Shown here piece after piece: positions 40,901-50,600 of a DNA stretch of 64,000 nucleotides. Position 1 is the first letter of the stretch. Each line of letters starts with the position of its first letter. This DNA comes from SAR92 clade bacterium H921 (GTDB lineage Bacteria; Pseudomonadota; Gammaproteobacteria; Pseudomonadales; Porticoccaceae): the NCBI GenBank assembly GCA_025153755.1, contig JAOALD010000002.1, positions 434,001-498,000 on the forward strand, read 5' to 3'. The notes beneath the pieces were generated by a model, which searched no databases, had not been told where the DNA came from, and saw only the letters and a list, made by a program, of their open reading frames with translations. The position numbers and the translations under genes were made by a program.

Positions 40901-43801
40901 TTATAACTCCTGACGCAACGTATCTGGATCGTAAAACGGTAGATTCACTACCTCTGCAGTTACAGGGACACCGCCGGTGGATTTAATAATGATACTGCTC
41001 CCCGCCTGAGCGCTGTCCGGAACCACATAGGCCAAGCCGATGGGTTTTTGCAAGGTTGGCGAATAATTACAGGATGTTACGCGTCCAGTCATCTGTGCTC
41101 CATCTAGCACCAGATGGCTCTCCTTGGGGATAGGAGCACGGGAATCGTGGACTATAAAGCCCACCAAACTGCGCAGTTGGGGTTTTTTCTCCAGCTCTCT
41201 AATAGTCCTACCGCCAACAAAGAAGGGCTTTTGACGGCTTACTGCCCAACCCATCTGTACTTCCATGGGGTTAGACATAGCATCTGTATCCTGACCGATA
41301 ATAATATGACCTTTTTCCAGACGCAGAACTCGCTGGGCTTCAATACCAAACGGCTTAATACCCTGTTGCTGTCCCGCGTCCATGATTGCGTCCCACAGCG
41401 CCTCGCCACTATGTTGAGGAACATGGATTTCGTAGCCCAGTTCACCGACAAAGCCTACTCGAATGAGACGAGCTTCTATGCCGGCCACAGTGCCTTCACG
41501 AACGCCCATGTAGGGGAATGACTCGTTGGATAGGTCAACATCTGTGCACAGTTTGGCCAACACTTCTCGGGCCTTGGGGCCGGCAATATTTACTCCGCAA
41601 TAGGCCGAGGTGACATTGGCTATATCTATATCCAGCCGCCATTGCGCATTCCATTTGAGCATGGACTGATACACGCGATCGACCCCGCCAGTAGTGGCCG
41701 TGACATAGTAATGCTCATGGCTAAATCTGCAGGCAACGCCATCATCTATAACTACGCCACCTTCATTGGTGAGTAGAGCATAGCGCGCCTTGCCCACGGG
41801 TTGTTTGACAAAGCCAAAGGTGTAGAAGCGATTGAGAAATTCAGCAGCGTCCGGGCCGCGCACTTCAATGCCTCCGAGGGTTGAGACATCGACTAGACCG
41901 ACATTGTTACGCACATTGTTAACTTCATCGTTAATACACTTGAGGCTATTATCGGGACGTCCGTAAAACGCTGGTCGGTACCAGGCACCGGCTTGTAGCA
42001 TCTGAGCACCTGCCTCTAGGTGACGATAGTGCATGTTACTGCGCCGGGCTGGGTAAAAGCTGCGTCCGGCACTATGACCGAGATGCTCAGGAGCGAACGG
42101 CGGGCGCGCTGTAGTGACACCAGTTTGGGCTACTGTGCGATTAGTTGCTGCAGCTACCAGTCGCGCAGCGGCCAAAGCAGAGTGACGACCTTGGGAAGGT
42201 CCCATGCCACAGGTTGAGTAACGCTTAACTAGCTGGATATGTTCGTAGCCATCGCGGGTGGCATTGATAATGTCAGCGATGGTTAGATCTTCGTCATAGT
42301 CGACAAATTCTTTGCCGGCGCTATGGGCGAAAATTGGCCAGGGATGATTGGGACTAAGCGACTCTCTGGCAATCTGGGGAGGCACATCTGCATTGGTAAG
42401 GCCTAGAGCATTAGTGGCAATCACGGCCGCGCGTGAGGCTTCGGCTAGACAGGCGTCTAGATCCCAATGACTATTGACTGAACCAGCTATCTGCATAGCC
42501 TCTGGACAGTTGCCGAGCGTAAACATGGCACTTTCATCGTCATAGCTTAGCTGGCCACCGGCCTGACATACGAGCTGGTAGGTGGGGGTGTAACCCACGG
42601 CCATACACAGGAGATCACAGGGGATCACTTCGCCACTATCAGCGCAGACACCTGGACTTGTAATTTTGCGAATTTCGACCGCAGATAAATGATTACCCGA
42701 CTTGTGAGCCGAGTAAACTGCATGGCCAGCTTCTATCCTGATACCACGGGCGACTGCTGCGTCGATCATGGGGCTTTCACAGGGCTGTTCTCGCAGGTCA
42801 ACAATCGCCCTAATCTCAACACCGGCATCGAATAGATCTAGGGCATTGGCATAGCCATCATTATTACCAGTTACAATCACCCCAGCATGGCCCGGACGAA
42901 CTGCGTAGAGATGCATGAGGCGTTGGGCCGCACTACTCATCATTACACCGGGCAGGTCATTGTTATGAAAAACCGCCTGCTGCTCTAACGCTCCAGTGCA
43001 TAGAATAGTCTGTTTGGCGCGCACCTTATACAGGCGTTTATGGCGAATAATCGGTAGCCAGTTGTCAGCAAACCAGGCATTGCAAACCGCATCTGTCATG
43101 CAAGTGATATTACTATTGGCTTCAATTTTTTCAATTAACTGCGCCCGTAACTTTCGACCGCGGACAGCTTCTGTGTCAAAGCGCGTATAATTTAAAGAGC
43201 CTCCCAGAGTAGGGTTTTCGTCCACCAGCAATACTTCACAGCCCTCTACCCCCGCACTTAAAGCGGCCTGCATGCCCGCAGGGCCACCACCAACAACCAC
43301 TACGTCAAAGAACTTATATTGCTTGTCGTAATATTCTGGTTCTAACTGCTGATTGATAATACCCAAGCCAGCTTTTTTGCGGATGAACGGTGCCCATTTC
43401 TCCCACATACCTCGAGGCTTGAAGAAGGCCTTATAGTAAAAGCCCACAGGTAAAAAGCGCGAGAAAAAGCCTAGCAGCGCACCTCGGTCTTTGGTCAGAC
43501 TGCCGCTGTAGTTCTGACCCATGACGTCGAGATTGTCGCTAATAAGTTCACGATCCGCTAGTGCATTAGGATTAGAGGGTAGTTGGACCATGGTATTGGC
43601 ATCTTGACCAGCCATAGTAAGAGCACCACGAGGACGGTGGTATTTAAAAGAGCGACTTAATAACCATTGTTCATTGGCCGCTAGCGCGCTGGCAATACTG
43701 TCTCCAGCGAAGCCTTGGTAAGACCTGCGTTCAAAATTAAAATTAACAGGCATATCACGATCAATCAGGCTTCCATAGGGAGCGGGAAGACGTGGTTTCA
43801 T
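40901..43801 (-). CDS. soxA: Sarcosine oxidase alpha subunit
   Basis: 966 residues, the full family length. The N-terminal domain (about 15-100, SFKYHRPRGALTMAGQDAN) is the ferredoxin-like SoxA start. A FAD/NAD domain follows from about 165 (VVVVGGGPAGMQAALSAG), and the C-terminal 370 residues form an aminomethyltransferase (T-protein) domain that binds tetrahydrofolate. The complex oxidises sarcosine with oxygen to glycine and hydrogen peroxide and passes the methyl carbon to 5,10-methylene-tetrahydrofolate. The start overlaps the soxD stop as ATGA. Confidence 0.93.
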   Translation of the reverse strand: MKPRLPAPYGSLIDRDMPVNFNFERRSYQGFAGDSIASALAANEQWLLSRSFKYHRPRGALTMAGQDANTMVQLPSNPNALADRELISDNLDVMGQNYSGSLTKDRGALLGFFSRFLPVGFYYKAFFKPRGMWEKWAPFIRKKAGLGIINQQLEPEYYDKQYKFFDVVVVGGGPAGMQAALSAGVEGCEVLLVDENPTLGGSLNYTRFDTEAVRGRKLRAQLIEKIEANSNITCMTDAVCNAWFADNWLPIIRHKRLYKVRAKQTILCTGALEQQAVFHNNDLPGVMMSSAAQRLMHLYAVRPGHAGVIVTGNNDGYANALDLFDAGVEIRAIVDLREQPCESPMIDAAVARGIRIEAGHAVYSAHKSGNHLSAVEIRKITSPGVCADSGEVIPCDLLCMAVGYTPTYQLVCQAGGQLSYDDESAMFTLGNCPEAMQIAGSVNSHWDLDACLAEASRAAVIATNALGLTNADVPPQIARESLSPNHPWPIFAHSAGKEFVDYDEDLTIADIINATRDGYEHIQLVKRYSTCGMGPSQGRHSALAAARLVAAATNRTVAQTGVTTARPPFAPEHLGHSAGRSFYPARRSNMHYRHLEAGAQMLQAGAWYRPAFYGRPDNSLKCINDEVNNVRNNVGLVDVSTLGGIEVRGPDAAEFLNRFYTFGFVKQPVGKARYALLTNEGGVVIDDGVACRFSHEHYYVTATTGGVDRVYQSMLKWNAQWRLDIDIANVTSAYCGVNIAGPKAREVLAKLCTDVDLSNESFPYMGVREGTVAGIEARLIRVGFVGELGYEIHVPQHSGEALWDAIMDAGQQQGIKPFGIEAQRVLRLEKGHIIIGQDTDAMSNPMEVQMGWAVSRQKPFFVGGRTIRELEKKPQLRSLVGFIVHDSRAPIPKESHLVLDGAQMTGRVTSCNYSPTLQKPIGLAYVVPDSAQAGSSIIIKSTGGVPVTAEVVNLPFYDPDTLRQEL

Positions 43802-44103
43802 AGCTTGCCCTCCTTGGAGTTTGTGGCCACAAAATCGATGCGTTGGTTAAACAATTCACTGGCCTCAAAGGTACGAATCACCTCATCGCTAATGGTGTTG
43901 CGTTCGGCTAAAAACCAAAACGAGCTAGCCGTGTGGCACCACCATTCAGTGACAACGCCAGCTGCATTGTCATGGAAAAATACATGCTCGGCCCAGGCTC
44001 TTGTATCTGTGATGTTGGGATCTGGCATGGGATGATATTCACCGCCATAGGTAAACTCCGCTATGTTGCGCGGGCCATTTAAAGGGCAGGTTAGTAGTTT
44101 CAT
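43798..44103 (-). CDS. soxD: Sarcosine oxidase delta subunit with an altered zinc site
   Basis: 101 residues from ATG 44103, with AGGGG about 9 bases upstream; this gives MKLLTCPLNGPRNIAEF, the normal SoxD start. Known delta subunits bind zinc with CPxCG near the start and a His-x3-Cys later. Here the second Cys is Asn (CPLNG), and the later segment reads WCHTASSFWF, where GC would be expected, so two of four ligands appear to be lost. The FTYGGEYHP segment is kept. It sits between soxB and soxA as usual. Confidence 0.88.
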   Translation of the reverse strand: MKLLTCPLNGPRNIAEFTYGGEYHPMPDPNITDTRAWAEHVFFHDNAAGVVTEWWCHTASSFWFLAERNTISDEVIRTFEASELFNQRIDFVATNSKEGKL

Positions 44104-44113
44104 AATGTGGCCC

Positions 44114-45355
44114 CTAATGACTGGCGGCTGTGGCGCCGGCCTCATTGATTTGTTCAAAGCGGTAAAAGCGTTCTAGCTCGAAAGGTTTAATTAGTTCTGG
44201 CACCTTTTTGGTGGCGACTAATTCGGCCATGGTGACACCGCAAATTGGTGTGGCCTTAAAGCCCCAGGTTCCCCAGCCTGCATCAAGGTAATAATTCTCT
44301 ACTGGGCTAAGTCCCATAATTGGGCTGTAATCTGGAGTCATATCTGTAGTGCCGGCCCACTGGCGTAGCATTCTGGCTTGAGCTAAAAATGGAAATAGCT
44401 CCAAGGCAGCTGCGCTGAGAGACTCGCGCTGATCTAACGTTGCTCTGGTGTGATAGAGGGGATAGGGATCGGAGCCACCACCGATAACAAATTCTCCTCG
44501 CGAAGTTTGGTGCACATACACGTGAACTTGGGGTGAACTGACATGGGGTGTCAAAATGGGTTTATAGGGTTGAGTAACCATAGCCTGTAATGGGTAACAG
44601 TGAATGGGTAGAGGAATACCAGCTTTTTTAGCTACGATAGAGCTGGCACCAGCTACGGCTTGCACTACTGCACCACATTCAATACGACCGCGATTGGTTT
44701 TAACACCGGTCACTCGGCCCTTACTAATTTGAATATCTTCTACTTCAGTAAGTTGATGTAATTCAACGCCGCGCTCACAGGCGCCTTTAGCATAGCCCCA
44801 AGCGACCGCGTCATGACGGGCTGTAGCACCATCGGCATGCCAGAGTCCGGCCATAATGGGAAATCGACAATCTTCGGACATATTCAGGTTGGGTACTAAT
44901 TCTGCGATAGTCTGGCGGTCAATAAGTTCTGAGCGCACACCAAGGTGCTGATTGACCTCAGCGCGCCAACGAAAGCTGCGAATGGCGGCATCGCTGTGGG
45001 CTAAGGTTAGCTGGCCGCGACTCTCCATCATAACGTTGTAATTGAATTCGTTACTCAAGTTGTTGTAAAGCTTGACTGATTCACTGTAAAACTTGACTCC
45101 GGATTCGGTCAGATAGTTCGACCGTATAACCGCAGTATTACGGGCTGTGTTGCCGCCCCCTAGGTAGTTTTTTTCTAGGATGGCTACATTGGTAATCCCA
45201 TGGTACTTGGCCAGATTATAAGCGATGGCTGCACCGTGGCCGCCTCCACCGATAATCACCACGTCATAATGCTTTTTAAGCTCCCTGGACGGGGTAAAAT
45301 GATGCTTGGCAGGATACTCATTACTGAGCCCATACTTGAGTAATCCAAACGGCAT
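44114..45355 (-). CDS. soxB: Sarcosine oxidase beta subunit
   Basis: 413 residues, the usual length. A dinucleotide-binding start DVVIIGGGGHGAAIAYNLAK is followed by LEKNYLGGGNTARNTAVIRSN in outline, as in other SoxB proteins. This subunit carries the non-covalent FAD and covalent FMN and holds the sarcosine-oxidising site. It is 10 bp before soxD and 33 bp after purU in a five-gene operon. Confidence 0.93.
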   Translation of the reverse strand: MPFGLLKYGLSNEYPAKHHFTPSRELKKHYDVVIIGGGGHGAAIAYNLAKYHGITNVAILEKNYLGGGNTARNTAVIRSNYLTESGVKFYSESVKLYNNLSNEFNYNVMMESRGQLTLAHSDAAIRSFRWRAEVNQHLGVRSELIDRQTIAELVPNLNMSEDCRFPIMAGLWHADGATARHDAVAWGYAKGACERGVELHQLTEVEDIQISKGRVTGVKTNRGRIECGAVVQAVAGASSIVAKKAGIPLPIHCYPLQAMVTQPYKPILTPHVSSPQVHVYVHQTSRGEFVIGGGSDPYPLYHTRATLDQRESLSAAALELFPFLAQARMLRQWAGTTDMTPDYSPIMGLSPVENYYLDAGWGTWGFKATPICGVTMAELVATKKVPELIKPFELERFYRFEQINEAGATAASH

Positions 45356-45388
45356 AGCTTTTACACCCTATCTTTTTAAGTTTAGTTA

Positions 45389-46270
45389 TCAGCCGCCGAG
45401 AAATATCACAGTCTTATTGCCGTCAAGAAAGACACGGCGTTCGATGTGATATTTAACGGCCTTGGCTAATGCCATACACTCATTATCGCGACCGACACGG
45501 ACTAGGTGCTCAGGCCCATAGCCATGGTCAACACGAGTTAGTATCTGTTCAATAATCGGCCCTTCGTCTAAATCTGATGTGACATAGTGGGCGGTAGCAC
45601 CGATTACTTTTACACCTCTATCATATGCTTGGTGGTAAGGTTTGGCGCCCTTAAAGCCAGGCAAAAATGAATGATGGATATTGATGCATCGGCCTGCAAG
45701 CTTTTCGGTTAGGTTGTTAGATAAAATCTGCATGTACCGCGCAAGGACAACTAGTTCAGACTCCGTCTCTCCAATAATCTCCAAAAGACGGTCCTCCTGT
45801 TGAGCCTTGGTATCTTTAGTGACCGGCAGATGGATAAATCGAATACCTTCACGCTCAACCATGGGTCGTAATTCTTGGTGATTGGAAACCACAGCGGTGA
45901 TCTCCATATTAAATTCACCCTTGCGACGGCGATACATCAGATCATCCAAGCAGTGATCATATTTAGACACTAGTAGCAGTGTTTTTACCGCCAAAGCTGG
46001 ATTATGAAATTTCCAGCCCATAGCAAACTCTTCGGCGACCTTGTTAAAAGCCAGTGCAATATCGTTAATAGATGGTGAGCCTTCCTGACGGCGGAAGACG
46101 GCCCGCATGAAAAACTTATCTGTTGATTCATCATCAAATTGCTCAAGCGCGCATATATAACAGTCGCGATCAGCCAAAAAGCTAGTTACCGCGGCTACGA
46201 CGCCACTGCCTGCACGGCAGGTTCCGGTGAAAATGAAATTGTCAGTGTTGCTAGTCACAGCGGCCATCAT
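45389..46270 (-). CDS. purU: Formyltetrahydrofolate deformylase
   Basis: 293 residues. An N-terminal ACT-like domain (about 10-90, FTGTCRAGSGVVAAVTSFLA) senses the one-carbon pool in known PurU. The C-terminal formyltransferase fold has CINIHHSFLPGFKGAKPYHQ and the catalytic Asp in VTSDLDEGPIIEQ. It hydrolyses 10-formyl-tetrahydrofolate to formate and tetrahydrofolate, restoring the folate acceptor that sarcosine oxidase consumes. It is first in the purU-soxBDAG operon, a pairing common in methylamine-using bacteria. ATG 46267 is an alternative start. Confidence 0.92.
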   Translation of the reverse strand: MMAAVTSNTDNFIFTGTCRAGSGVVAAVTSFLADRDCYICALEQFDDESTDKFFMRAVFRRQEGSPSINDIALAFNKVAEEFAMGWKFHNPALAVKTLLLVSKYDHCLDDLMYRRRKGEFNMEITAVVSNHQELRPMVEREGIRFIHLPVTKDTKAQQEDRLLEIIGETESELVVLARYMQILSNNLTEKLAGRCINIHHSFLPGFKGAKPYHQAYDRGVKVIGATAHYVTSDLDEGPIIEQILTRVDHGYGPEHLVRVGRDNECMALAKAVKYHIERRVFLDGNKTVIFLGG

Positions 46271-46578
46271 GGATACCTTAAAGAGGGGTTAAAAATAGTT
46301 TATTTTAAGCCCACTACGCTAAAAGCGTTAGAGAAATCTTCGTCAAAACGTCACGCCGAGGATAATGGCGACAGTAGTGAATTCGGTCAATCTATAAAGG
46401 CCCTAATAAGGGAGACTTATGACTAATATTTGTTCTTCTAATGCAGTATCAGTAATGGTGCAATTACAACTGATTTTGCAGATTCTCTCGGCAAACTATT
46501 GTTTAGCACTGATGATTTCTTGTTCTAATTTGCACAACTACCTTGATTACAGGCGTTAAACCTTGCACTATTTACTTT
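46271..46578. other. Divergent purU/transglycosylase intergenic region
   Basis: 308 bp. Besides a possible small gene at 46419-46559, I see no clear terminator, RNA or operator. AGGGGTT upstream of the purU start serves as its ribosome binding site. Confidence 0.5.
46419..46559 (+). CDS. Possible 46-residue hydrophobic small protein
   Basis: ATG 46419 follows AAGGGAG with 4 bases between, a strong though slightly close ribosome binding site. The frame runs 46 codons to TAA 46557-46559. The middle part (AVSVMVQLQLILQIL, CLALMIS) is hydrophobic enough to cross a membrane once. It lies 19 bp ahead of the transglycosylase gene, so it could be a small membrane protein or a leader that couples to it. 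No family recognised. Confidence 0.3.
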   Translation: MTNICSSNAVSVMVQLQLILQILSANYCLALMISCSNLHNYLDYRR

Positions 46579-47190
46579 ATGTATATTCAGCGATTATGCC
46601 CATTAGTTATATCTATGGTAGTTCTTTTTATCTCGGGTTGCGCGACCTACCAGCCGACCCAAACTGATGACGTCTGCCGTATTTTTTGGGGCGAAACAGA
46701 TTGGTATAAGGATGCACGCAAGGCGAATAAGCGCTGGGGTACTCCCATCGCTGTGATGATGGCAATTATTAATCAAGAGTCTACTTTTAGGGCTGATGTG
46801 CGCCCCGAGCGCCCCAAGTTTTTGTTTATTCCCCTGCCTCGACGGTCTTCTGCATACGGCTATGCTCAGGCACAGGATCCAGCCTGGAATGACTATCGCA
46901 AAGACACCGGTAACTGGAGCCATGATCGCGATGACTTTGGTGACGCAATAAATTTTGTAGGCTGGTATACCAATATTACTCAGCGACGCCTGGGCGTTTC
47001 TAAATGGGACGCCTACAAGCAGTATCTTGCTTATCATGAGGGCTGGGGCGGATATTCTCGAGGCTCGTTCAATAAAAAACCTACTCTAATAAAAGTGGCG
47101 GCCAAAGTTAAACGCAAGGCCGCGACCTATGGTACACAGCTCAAACAGTGCAGTGGCGCATTGGACAGATCGGTCAAAGGCTGGTTTTAA
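46579..47190 (+). CDS. Lytic transglycosylase-like (SLT domain) lipoprotein
   Basis: 203 residues from ATG 46579, which gives a clean lipoprotein signal MYIQRLCPLVISMVVLFISGC with the lipid-attachment Cys after ISG; a TTG at 46543 is less likely. The catalytic glutamate of the lysozyme-like fold is in AIINQESTFRADVRP, and SAYGYAQAQDPAW and YLAYHEGWGGY follow as in SLT proteins. It would cleave peptidoglycan glycan strands while anchored in the outer membrane, as Asp+2 is absent. It appears monocistronic. Confidence 0.82.
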   Translation: MYIQRLCPLVISMVVLFISGCATYQPTQTDDVCRIFWGETDWYKDARKANKRWGTPIAVMMAIINQESTFRADVRPERPKFLFIPLPRRSSAYGYAQAQDPAWNDYRKDTGNWSHDRDDFGDAINFVGWYTNITQRRLGVSKWDAYKQYLAYHEGWGGYSRGSFNKKPTLIKVAAKVKRKAATYGTQLKQCSGALDRSVKGWF

Positions 47191-47284
47191 CAAAGGATTT
47201 TTTGGCCGTGTGTTTATTTCCTCACAGATGTCCAGAAATCTACTAATGTATTAATAAATATATGAAGATAAAGCGAGATTTGTC

Positions 47285-48772
47285 ATGTCAATTAACCATG
47301 TTGATGTAGCTATTGTTGGCGCCGGTCTTTCTGGAATAGGGGCAGCTTGTCATTTAGAACAGCACAGTCCAACTAAAACCTATGCCATTATTGAGAGCCG
47401 TGAGGCCATGGGAGGTACCTGGGACCTGTTTCGCTACCCAGGAATTCGCTCAGACTCAGACATGCATACTCTGGGTTACAGTTTCAAACCCTGGCTCCAT
47501 AAAAAAGCGATCGCCGATGGTCCAGCCATTCTTGACTATATCAATGAAACCGCCAAAGAATATGCTGTTGATCGCCACATCCTATACAACCGGCGCGTTA
47601 TTAAAATATCCTGGGATACCGAAACCGCACTGTGGACTCTGACCATGGCACAGGCTGGTAAGCGGGCCAAGAAAATGACCTGTAGGTTTATCTATAGCTG
47701 CACTGGTTATTTTCGATATGACAAAGGCTACACCCCAGAGTTTCCCGGCAGTGAAAAATTCAAAGGTCCCATAATTCATCCGCAGCAATGGCCTGCGGAT
47801 TTAGATTATTCGGGTAAAAAGGTTGTGGTGATTGGCAGTGGCGCCACGGCTATTACGCTGGTACCTGCAATGGCAAAAACTGCAGGCCATGTGACCATGC
47901 TCCAGCGCTCGCCAACCTATGTGGTGTCCCGCCCTGACCAGGATTCATTTGCATTGGCTCTGTCTAAATACTTGCCGTCGAAGATGGCCTACTCGATAAC
48001 CAGATGGAAAAACGTCTCTCAGCAGGCTCTATTATTTCAGATGAGCCGCCGCCGTCCAGAGAGAGTGAAGGCCATGTTGCGTCAGTTAGTGCGAAGATCG
48101 CTGGGTGAAAGTTATGATATCGATACCCACTTTACCCCGCAATATAACCCCTGGGATCAGCGTCTGTGTCTGGTACCAAATGGAGATCTTTTTCGCTCAT
48201 TGCGCGAAGGTACTTCCACCGTGGTTACCGACCATATTAAAACCTTTACAAAAACGGGTATAAAATTGGCATCTGGTACGCTACTCAAAGCGGACATTGT
48301 AGTCACTGCCACAGGTCTTGAGCTTCTGCCCATGGGTGGAATGGAAATAGTGGTTGATGGGAAGATCGTTAAATTACCGGATACTCTCGGGTATAAGGGA
48401 ATGATGCTGAGTGATGTGCCTAATTTTATTTTGGCCTCTGGCTATACCAATGCGTCATGGACACTAAAGTGCGATCTTACCAGTGAATATATCTGTCGCA
48501 TGTTGAATCATTTAGACAACAATGATTTCGACTACTGTGTTGCTCGAAACAAGGATCCCAACATAGAGCGCGTTTCATTTTTGGATCTGGCCTCTGGCTA
48601 TGTAGATCGCGCAATTGATCAGTTCCCCAAACAGGGTAGGGCTGCTCCGTGGCGTCTTCAACAAAATTACCTACTGGATATTTTAAGCCTGCGATTTGGG
48701 TCGATGAAGGCTGAGGCAATGGAGTATGGCACAGCAACCGCTGTGCCAAAGGATGGGTCTCAGGCAGTCTAG
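47285..48772 (+). CDS. Flavin-containing (Baeyer-Villiger-type) monooxygenase
   Basis: 495 residues. The FAD motif is DVAIVGAGLSGIGAACHLE, the NADPH motif is VVVIGSGATAITLVPAM, and between them FKGPIIHPQQW fits the Baeyer-Villiger fingerprint F-x-G-x3-H-x3-W. GGTWDLFRYPGIRSDSD is typical of this branch. Such enzymes oxygenate ketones or heteroatoms such as sulfides using NADPH and oxygen; the substrate is unknown. Sulfide oxidation is chemically possible given the DMS-producing genes, but nothing in the sequence shows it. The stop shares CTAG with the convergent amidohydrolase gene. Confidence 0.85.
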   Translation: MSINHVDVAIVGAGLSGIGAACHLEQHSPTKTYAIIESREAMGGTWDLFRYPGIRSDSDMHTLGYSFKPWLHKKAIADGPAILDYINETAKEYAVDRHILYNRRVIKISWDTETALWTLTMAQAGKRAKKMTCRFIYSCTGYFRYDKGYTPEFPGSEKFKGPIIHPQQWPADLDYSGKKVVVIGSGATAITLVPAMAKTAGHVTMLQRSPTYVVSRPDQDSFALALSKYLPSKMAYSITRWKNVSQQALLFQMSRRRPERVKAMLRQLVRRSLGESYDIDTHFTPQYNPWDQRLCLVPNGDLFRSLREGTSTVVTDHIKTFTKTGIKLASGTLLKADIVVTATGLELLPMGGMEIVVDGKIVKLPDTLGYKGMMLSDVPNFILASGYTNASWTLKCDLTSEYICRMLNHLDNNDFDYCVARNKDPNIERVSFLDLASGYVDRAIDQFPKQGRAAPWRLQQNYLLDILSLRFGSMKAEAMEYGTATAVPKDGSQAV

Positions 48773-50442
48773 GGTGTCTTTTGATAAACCCGATCGCCAG
48801 CGACCCATGTTTCCAAAACCTGTGTTCGCCACAGCTTTTCAGAGTCAACCTGAAAAATATCCTGATCCAGTAGAATAAAGTCGGCCCATTTACCCGCTGT
48901 CAAGCCGCCGAGCCTAGCCTCTTGGTGCGCAGCCCAGGCAGCATCGATAGTAAAGCTACGCATCACCTCCTCTAAAGTCATCGCCTCCTCGGCAATCCAC
49001 CCAGCGGTAGGCATATTTTCTTGGTTTTGTCGCGTGACAGCGGCATGAATACCGTGGAAGGGATTAGCCAGCTCAATGGGATAGTCTGAGCCAGACACTA
49101 CACGACTACCCTGATCTAGGAAAGAGCGCCACGCATAGGCGCCTTTAATTCGCTCGGGGCCAATTCTATCCTCGGCCATATTCATATCGCTGGTGGCGTG
49201 AGTAGGCTGCATGGACGGGATAACATCGAGAAATTTAAAGCGAGGGATATCTTCTAGATGGACAATCTGAGAATGCTCAATACGGTGGCGCAGGTGACGT
49301 CCACCAACGGTACCATAGGCATATTCAACTTCATCCAGAGCAATACGATTACCTTTGTCGCCAATGGCGTGTATAGCTACTTGGAAGTCCGCGGCGATAG
49401 ATTTTTTAAACAGATCGCGCAGCTGATCTGTGCTAGTGACTAGCAATCCGCTGTGATCTGTTCGATCAGTATAGGGAGCAAGCATGGCTGCACCGCGGCT
49501 TCCCAAGGCCCCGTCGACATAGACCTTGATACTGCGCATGCTATAAAGATCCAGATTATCAACGCTGTGTCCCGCGTCTAATGTCTGAGCAATATCGACA
49601 TTGGTAGAGGAGATCATGCCATAGATACGTACGCGCATGTCACCGCTGTCAGCTATCTGCCGGTACAGCCTATGTTCAGCTGAGCTTACTCCGGCATCAT
49701 GGGTGGAGGTAATACCCAGACTCAATAGATGCTGGCTCACAGTCTCCAAGGCCAAAATGATTTCATCATCATTAGGTGCTGGAATCACTCTAGTTACCAA
49801 ATTCATAGCATTATCGATCAGTACTCCAGTCGGCTGGCCATTGCTATGCCGAATAATTTCACCGCCAGGAGGCGAGACTGTCTCCCCTGTTATGCCTGCA
49901 AGCGCCAGAGCTTTGCTATTTGCCCAGCCGGCATGGCCATCAATTCGCTCCAACCACACAGGACGATCATTGATTTGCGCATCGAGAATTGCGGCGCTTG
50001 GATATTGCTGGTCTGGCCAGAGGACTTGATTCCAGCCACGTCCTTGAATCCAGTTTAGTGTGGGTTTTTCCGCGGCATAAGCAGCTACTTCCTCGGCTGC
50101 GGCCTGAGCTGATTTACGACCCCGAACATCCAGGCTCAGCAAGGTATAGCCCAGCGACGAAACATGGCCATGAGCATCGGTAATACCCGGAATTAATGTT
50201 TTACCCTGACCATTAATTTTTTCTGCATTGGGATAGCCTAGGGCAAGTGTTGCGTCACCTGTGGCCAAGACTTTACCGTCTTGGAGGGCCAGTGTTTGGA
50301 ACCGTTGTAATTGGCGGTCATTGTCAAAGGTATATCCATTGATATTTTCGATAACCAGCCCGTTTGTTTCGTGCTGCTGTGAGCAGGCGCTCAAAAAAAT
50401 GGTCGCTGTAATAATGATGGCGAGCCAGACGAATTTTGCCAT
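48769..50442 (-). CDS. Amidohydrolase-superfamily lipoprotein (YtcJ-like)
   Basis: 557 residues. A lipoprotein signal (about 1-20, IIITATIFLSAC) targets it to the cell envelope. The metal-dependent amidohydrolase fold has the HxH motif in ITDAHGHVSSLG, later FQVAIHAIGDKGNRIALDE and HRIEHSQIVH, and Asp in VVSGSDYPIELANP. These are the features of YtcJ-type exoenzyme-like hydrolases, whose substrates are mostly unknown. It lies convergent with the monooxygenase, overlapping by the shared CTAG, and divergent from ilvI. Confidence 0.83.
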   Translation of the reverse strand: MAKFVWLAIIITATIFLSACSQQHETNGLVIENINGYTFDNDRQLQRFQTLALQDGKVLATGDATLALGYPNAEKINGQGKTLIPGITDAHGHVSSLGYTLLSLDVRGRKSAQAAAEEVAAYAAEKPTLNWIQGRGWNQVLWPDQQYPSAAILDAQINDRPVWLERIDGHAGWANSKALALAGITGETVSPPGGEIIRHSNGQPTGVLIDNAMNLVTRVIPAPNDDEIILALETVSQHLLSLGITSTHDAGVSSAEHRLYRQIADSGDMRVRIYGMISSTNVDIAQTLDAGHSVDNLDLYSMRSIKVYVDGALGSRGAAMLAPYTDRTDHSGLLVTSTDQLRDLFKKSIAADFQVAIHAIGDKGNRIALDEVEYAYGTVGGRHLRHRIEHSQIVHLEDIPRFKFLDVIPSMQPTHATSDMNMAEDRIGPERIKGAYAWRSFLDQGSRVVSGSDYPIELANPFHGIHAAVTRQNQENMPTAGWIAEEAMTLEEVMRSFTIDAAWAAHQEARLGGLTAGKWADFILLDQDIFQVDSEKLWRTQVLETWVAGDRVYQKTP

Positions 50443-50566
50443 TTGAGTAAACTCTCATTGATTGTTGTTTTTATATTACGCTAAAGCTGTAGCCTAAGTG
50501 TGTCTTATATCGATTGGTGGCGCGAGTTGTGCCTTGGCGGACATGTTGGAGGCATTGATTTTCTCG

Positions 50567-50594
50567 TTGACTAATCAGTGAAAAGTGGTACATT
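50567..50594 (+). promoter_or_regulatory. Candidate sigma-70 promoter of ilvIHC
   Basis: TTGACT (50567-50572) and TACATT (50589-50594) are separated by 16 bases and match the consensus at five and four positions. Transcription would start near 50601, leaving a leader of about 225 nt. Confidence 0.5.
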
Positions 50595-50600
50595 ACGCGC

